Assembly: GCF_964355755.1 (NCBI RefSeq)
Contig: NC_092670.1
Coordinates: 37,249,795 to 37,313,794, forward strand
DNA length: 64,000 nt
Origin: Antedon mediterranea
Lineage: Eukaryota; Echinodermata; Crinoidea; Comatulida; Antedonidae
Reading direction: 5' to 3'
In this document: positions 62,335 to 64,000 of the stretch, piece by piece
Layout of the letters: the number at the start of each line of letters is the position of its first letter
Numbering within the stretch: the first letter of the stretch is position 1
Made by a program: the position numbers and the translations under genes
The notes under the pieces: model-generated
The model's database searches: none
What the model saw: the letters and a program-made list of their open reading frames with translations, nothing else
Told to the model about the DNA's origin: nothing

Positions 62335-63266
62335 CGATTTTATATATTTTTAAAACTGAAAAGTTCTTTATTCTTTAAAAAAACAAGCACGAATGTGCGA
62401 TACTCGGCGTACAGCAATAGAAGCTGTAATGACGCCATAAGACCGGATGTAACGTCACATACACATAAATAACCTCACTACCAAATACGGCTATATGGTA
62501 CCAGCTTCGAGACGTCATATGGCTGCATCCGGTTTGAAATTAAAAAATCCGGCTCTATAGCTTTGAGGACGTCCCTGTAGTATATTCATGCCAAATCCCA
62601 GCTCAATACTACAACGAATAAGGGAGGAGTAGTACTTTATAAATCGCACTTTTTACTCAATAGTGTCCAGATGGAGGAGGAGAAAAAGAGTCCTAGACTC
62701 GGGTACCCCGAGTAAAAAAATGTATACTCAATAAAATACCAGAAATAGAAAGGTATGGAAAAATTACATACAAAGATTTGTTTTTGTGAAGAAATTGAAA
62801 TTGTTAGTTTAGGATTAGGCCTATTCAAATTTACCCCTTCTTTTGCATGTAAAAGAATAGGAAATTACAAGTCGCGAAAAGGCTAGAAAATCGTACATAT
62901 TGAAAACAAATATAAACAAATATGAGGTATGAGGGATGATTGAAATGTATGAAAAAGAGACATTTTCTGGATGGAGCACCACTTTAACCTATCCTAGAAA
63001 ATTCAATACTGTTGCTTTCAGATTTTTAAACAGCTCCCTCATGCGATGTATACAATCAGTGGCGCGTATCTACTTTCGACCACTGTTGTTGTGGGATGAT
63101 GAAAAAAACAGATAGTTACTGGTTGAACAAAATTCATTATGATGACGTAGTATGTATTTAGGCATGCGTAGAAGAAGTCCTGGGTTGGAGGTATACCACC
63201 TTGAACAATAGACAAAGCGACAATGTAAATTATGTAATACTGAAGCACGAATGATTCATGAACACG
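62335..63266. other. Spacer between tandem SLC16-like genes
   Basis: No ORF of note. About 63018-63080 resembles the upstream flank of the first gene (58085-58150), so it probably carries the duplicated promoter or leader. Confidence 0.5.
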
Positions 63267-63408
63267 ATGTTTACAAATTCACATAGAGGTTTAGCTTTGG
63301 TTGTTGCTGGTTTCTCTCTAAATTTGTCAGTGCTAGGAATCACATTAAATTACAACATTCTCCATCTGAAGCTGCAGGAACAATTTAATGCAACGGCCAG
63401 TGAGACCG
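63267..63408 (+). CDS. First exon of a tandem SLC16-like paralogue, gene continues past the window
   Basis: The exon is exactly as long as exon 1 of the upstream transporter (142 nt, phase 1) and nearly identical in protein: MFTNSHRGLALVVAGFSLNL, then NYNILHLKLQEQFNATASE. The donor here is consensus (ACCG|GTAAGT). The 5' flank is also related: an AGATTTTTAAA...CAGCTCCCTCA block about 240 bp upstream matches one about 150 bp upstream of the first gene, so the duplication included upstream sequence. The start is chosen by alignment with the first copy; ATG at 63258 is in frame. Remaining exons are beyond 64000. Confidence 0.85.
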
Positions 63409-64000
63409 GTAAGTATGGTATGTTGTCTTGTCCAGGGAGGTAAAAATACATCCCTGATTGTCACATGTATGGCACGCCAGGACGGACATAAAAACTATGT
63501 CAAGTTGACCTCGCACTTGTTATGTTGATGCATACTGACAACCTGACCTGAACATTTGCTATGTTATGTTAAATATATTTGTTTCAAAAAAATAGTCGAA
63601 GTAGTAGGGATCCCCTGCCATGTGGTTGACATTACATGGTAAAACATGATCGCCTCGCTTGTTTGAGGGTTGATTGTGTCGGTATAATTAAGTCCTTTTA
63701 AAAGGGTGTCTCGAGGGAGGGTTCTATTCTATTGTATACAATGGCATCATGAAGTGAATGATGAAAGGTTATATTGCAACGAGGAATTTATTTAGGTGTT
63801 TTATATTATATTAATAATACTTTTTACAGGCTTAAATTACATTTGTACCAATAAATCAAGCAGTTTAATTTGAAAATTCTTTTCGGAAAAGCTGGCTAAT
63901 ATATCGTCACTTCCCCTACGGGGCGCCGTCCGACACACAAACCTATTCTGTCTTACAAAAACCAACATTAATTTTATCTTTTACAAACCATGGGTTTTGA
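63409..64000 (+). other. First intron of the second SLC16-like gene, to window end
   Basis: Nothing recognised. The second exon, expected by analogy about 0.8 kb after the donor, would be beyond the window. Confidence 0.5.

Overview
This is a gene-bearing, AT-rich animal nuclear window. Genes have short phase-consistent exons with GT/AG introns, and the introns and spacers are crowded with small inverted-repeat elements, tRNA-derived SINEs, LINE scraps and minisatellites. The protein set (p160 coactivator, cilia protein EFHC1, mitochondrial ribosomal protein mL53, LAMMER kinase CLK, archease, SLC16-type transporters) is metazoan. The repeat style (frequent TAGGCCTA patches, very abundant MITEs) suggests a marine invertebrate deuterostome, possibly an echinoderm. 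That species-level guess is inference only.

Layout. 1-16732: no confident gene; an untested coding-like island near 1456-1632, several minisatellites, a 1.08-kb long-TIR element inserted in a 32-bp minisatellite, and MITEs. 16733-24891 (+): the C-terminal seven exons of a probable p160/NCOA nuclear-receptor coactivator; its N-terminal exons are not seen. 24892-30670: 3' region and spacer between convergent genes. 30671-35028 (-): complete EFHC1-like gene, 10 exons, 641 aa. 36096-36761 (-): complete MRPL53, 3 exons, 107 aa. About 37.7-49.8 kb (+): CLK dual-specificity kinase, 12 coding exons, 478 aa, with a probable untranslated first exon. 52277-55859 (-): complete archease (ZBTB8OS), 9 exons, 163 aa, including an 11-nt microexon. 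58239-62334 (+): SLC16-like transporter, 6 exons, 514 aa. 63267 onward (+): first exon of a tandem paralogue that runs off the window.

The genes do not form a pathway. They are neighbours with separate jobs: transcription, cilia, mitochondrial translation, splicing control, tRNA ligation and membrane transport. Gene models were built by reading splice sites and codon phase by hand and checking every junction for an uninterrupted protein. Family assignments come from motif recognition without a database search.

The most interesting items are: (i) a CLK exon with weak splice sites whose skipping would stop translation at once, matching the autoregulated exon of vertebrate CLKs; (ii) the 11-nt archease microexon; (iii) a MITE family with about 15 copies, many within 10-70 bp of splice sites; (iv) a palindromic element flanked by 24-bp direct repeats; (v) a 2.3-kb inverted-repeat unit containing a SINE and a 75-bp satellite; and (vi) the SLC16 tandem duplication with a repeated cytoplasmic loop.
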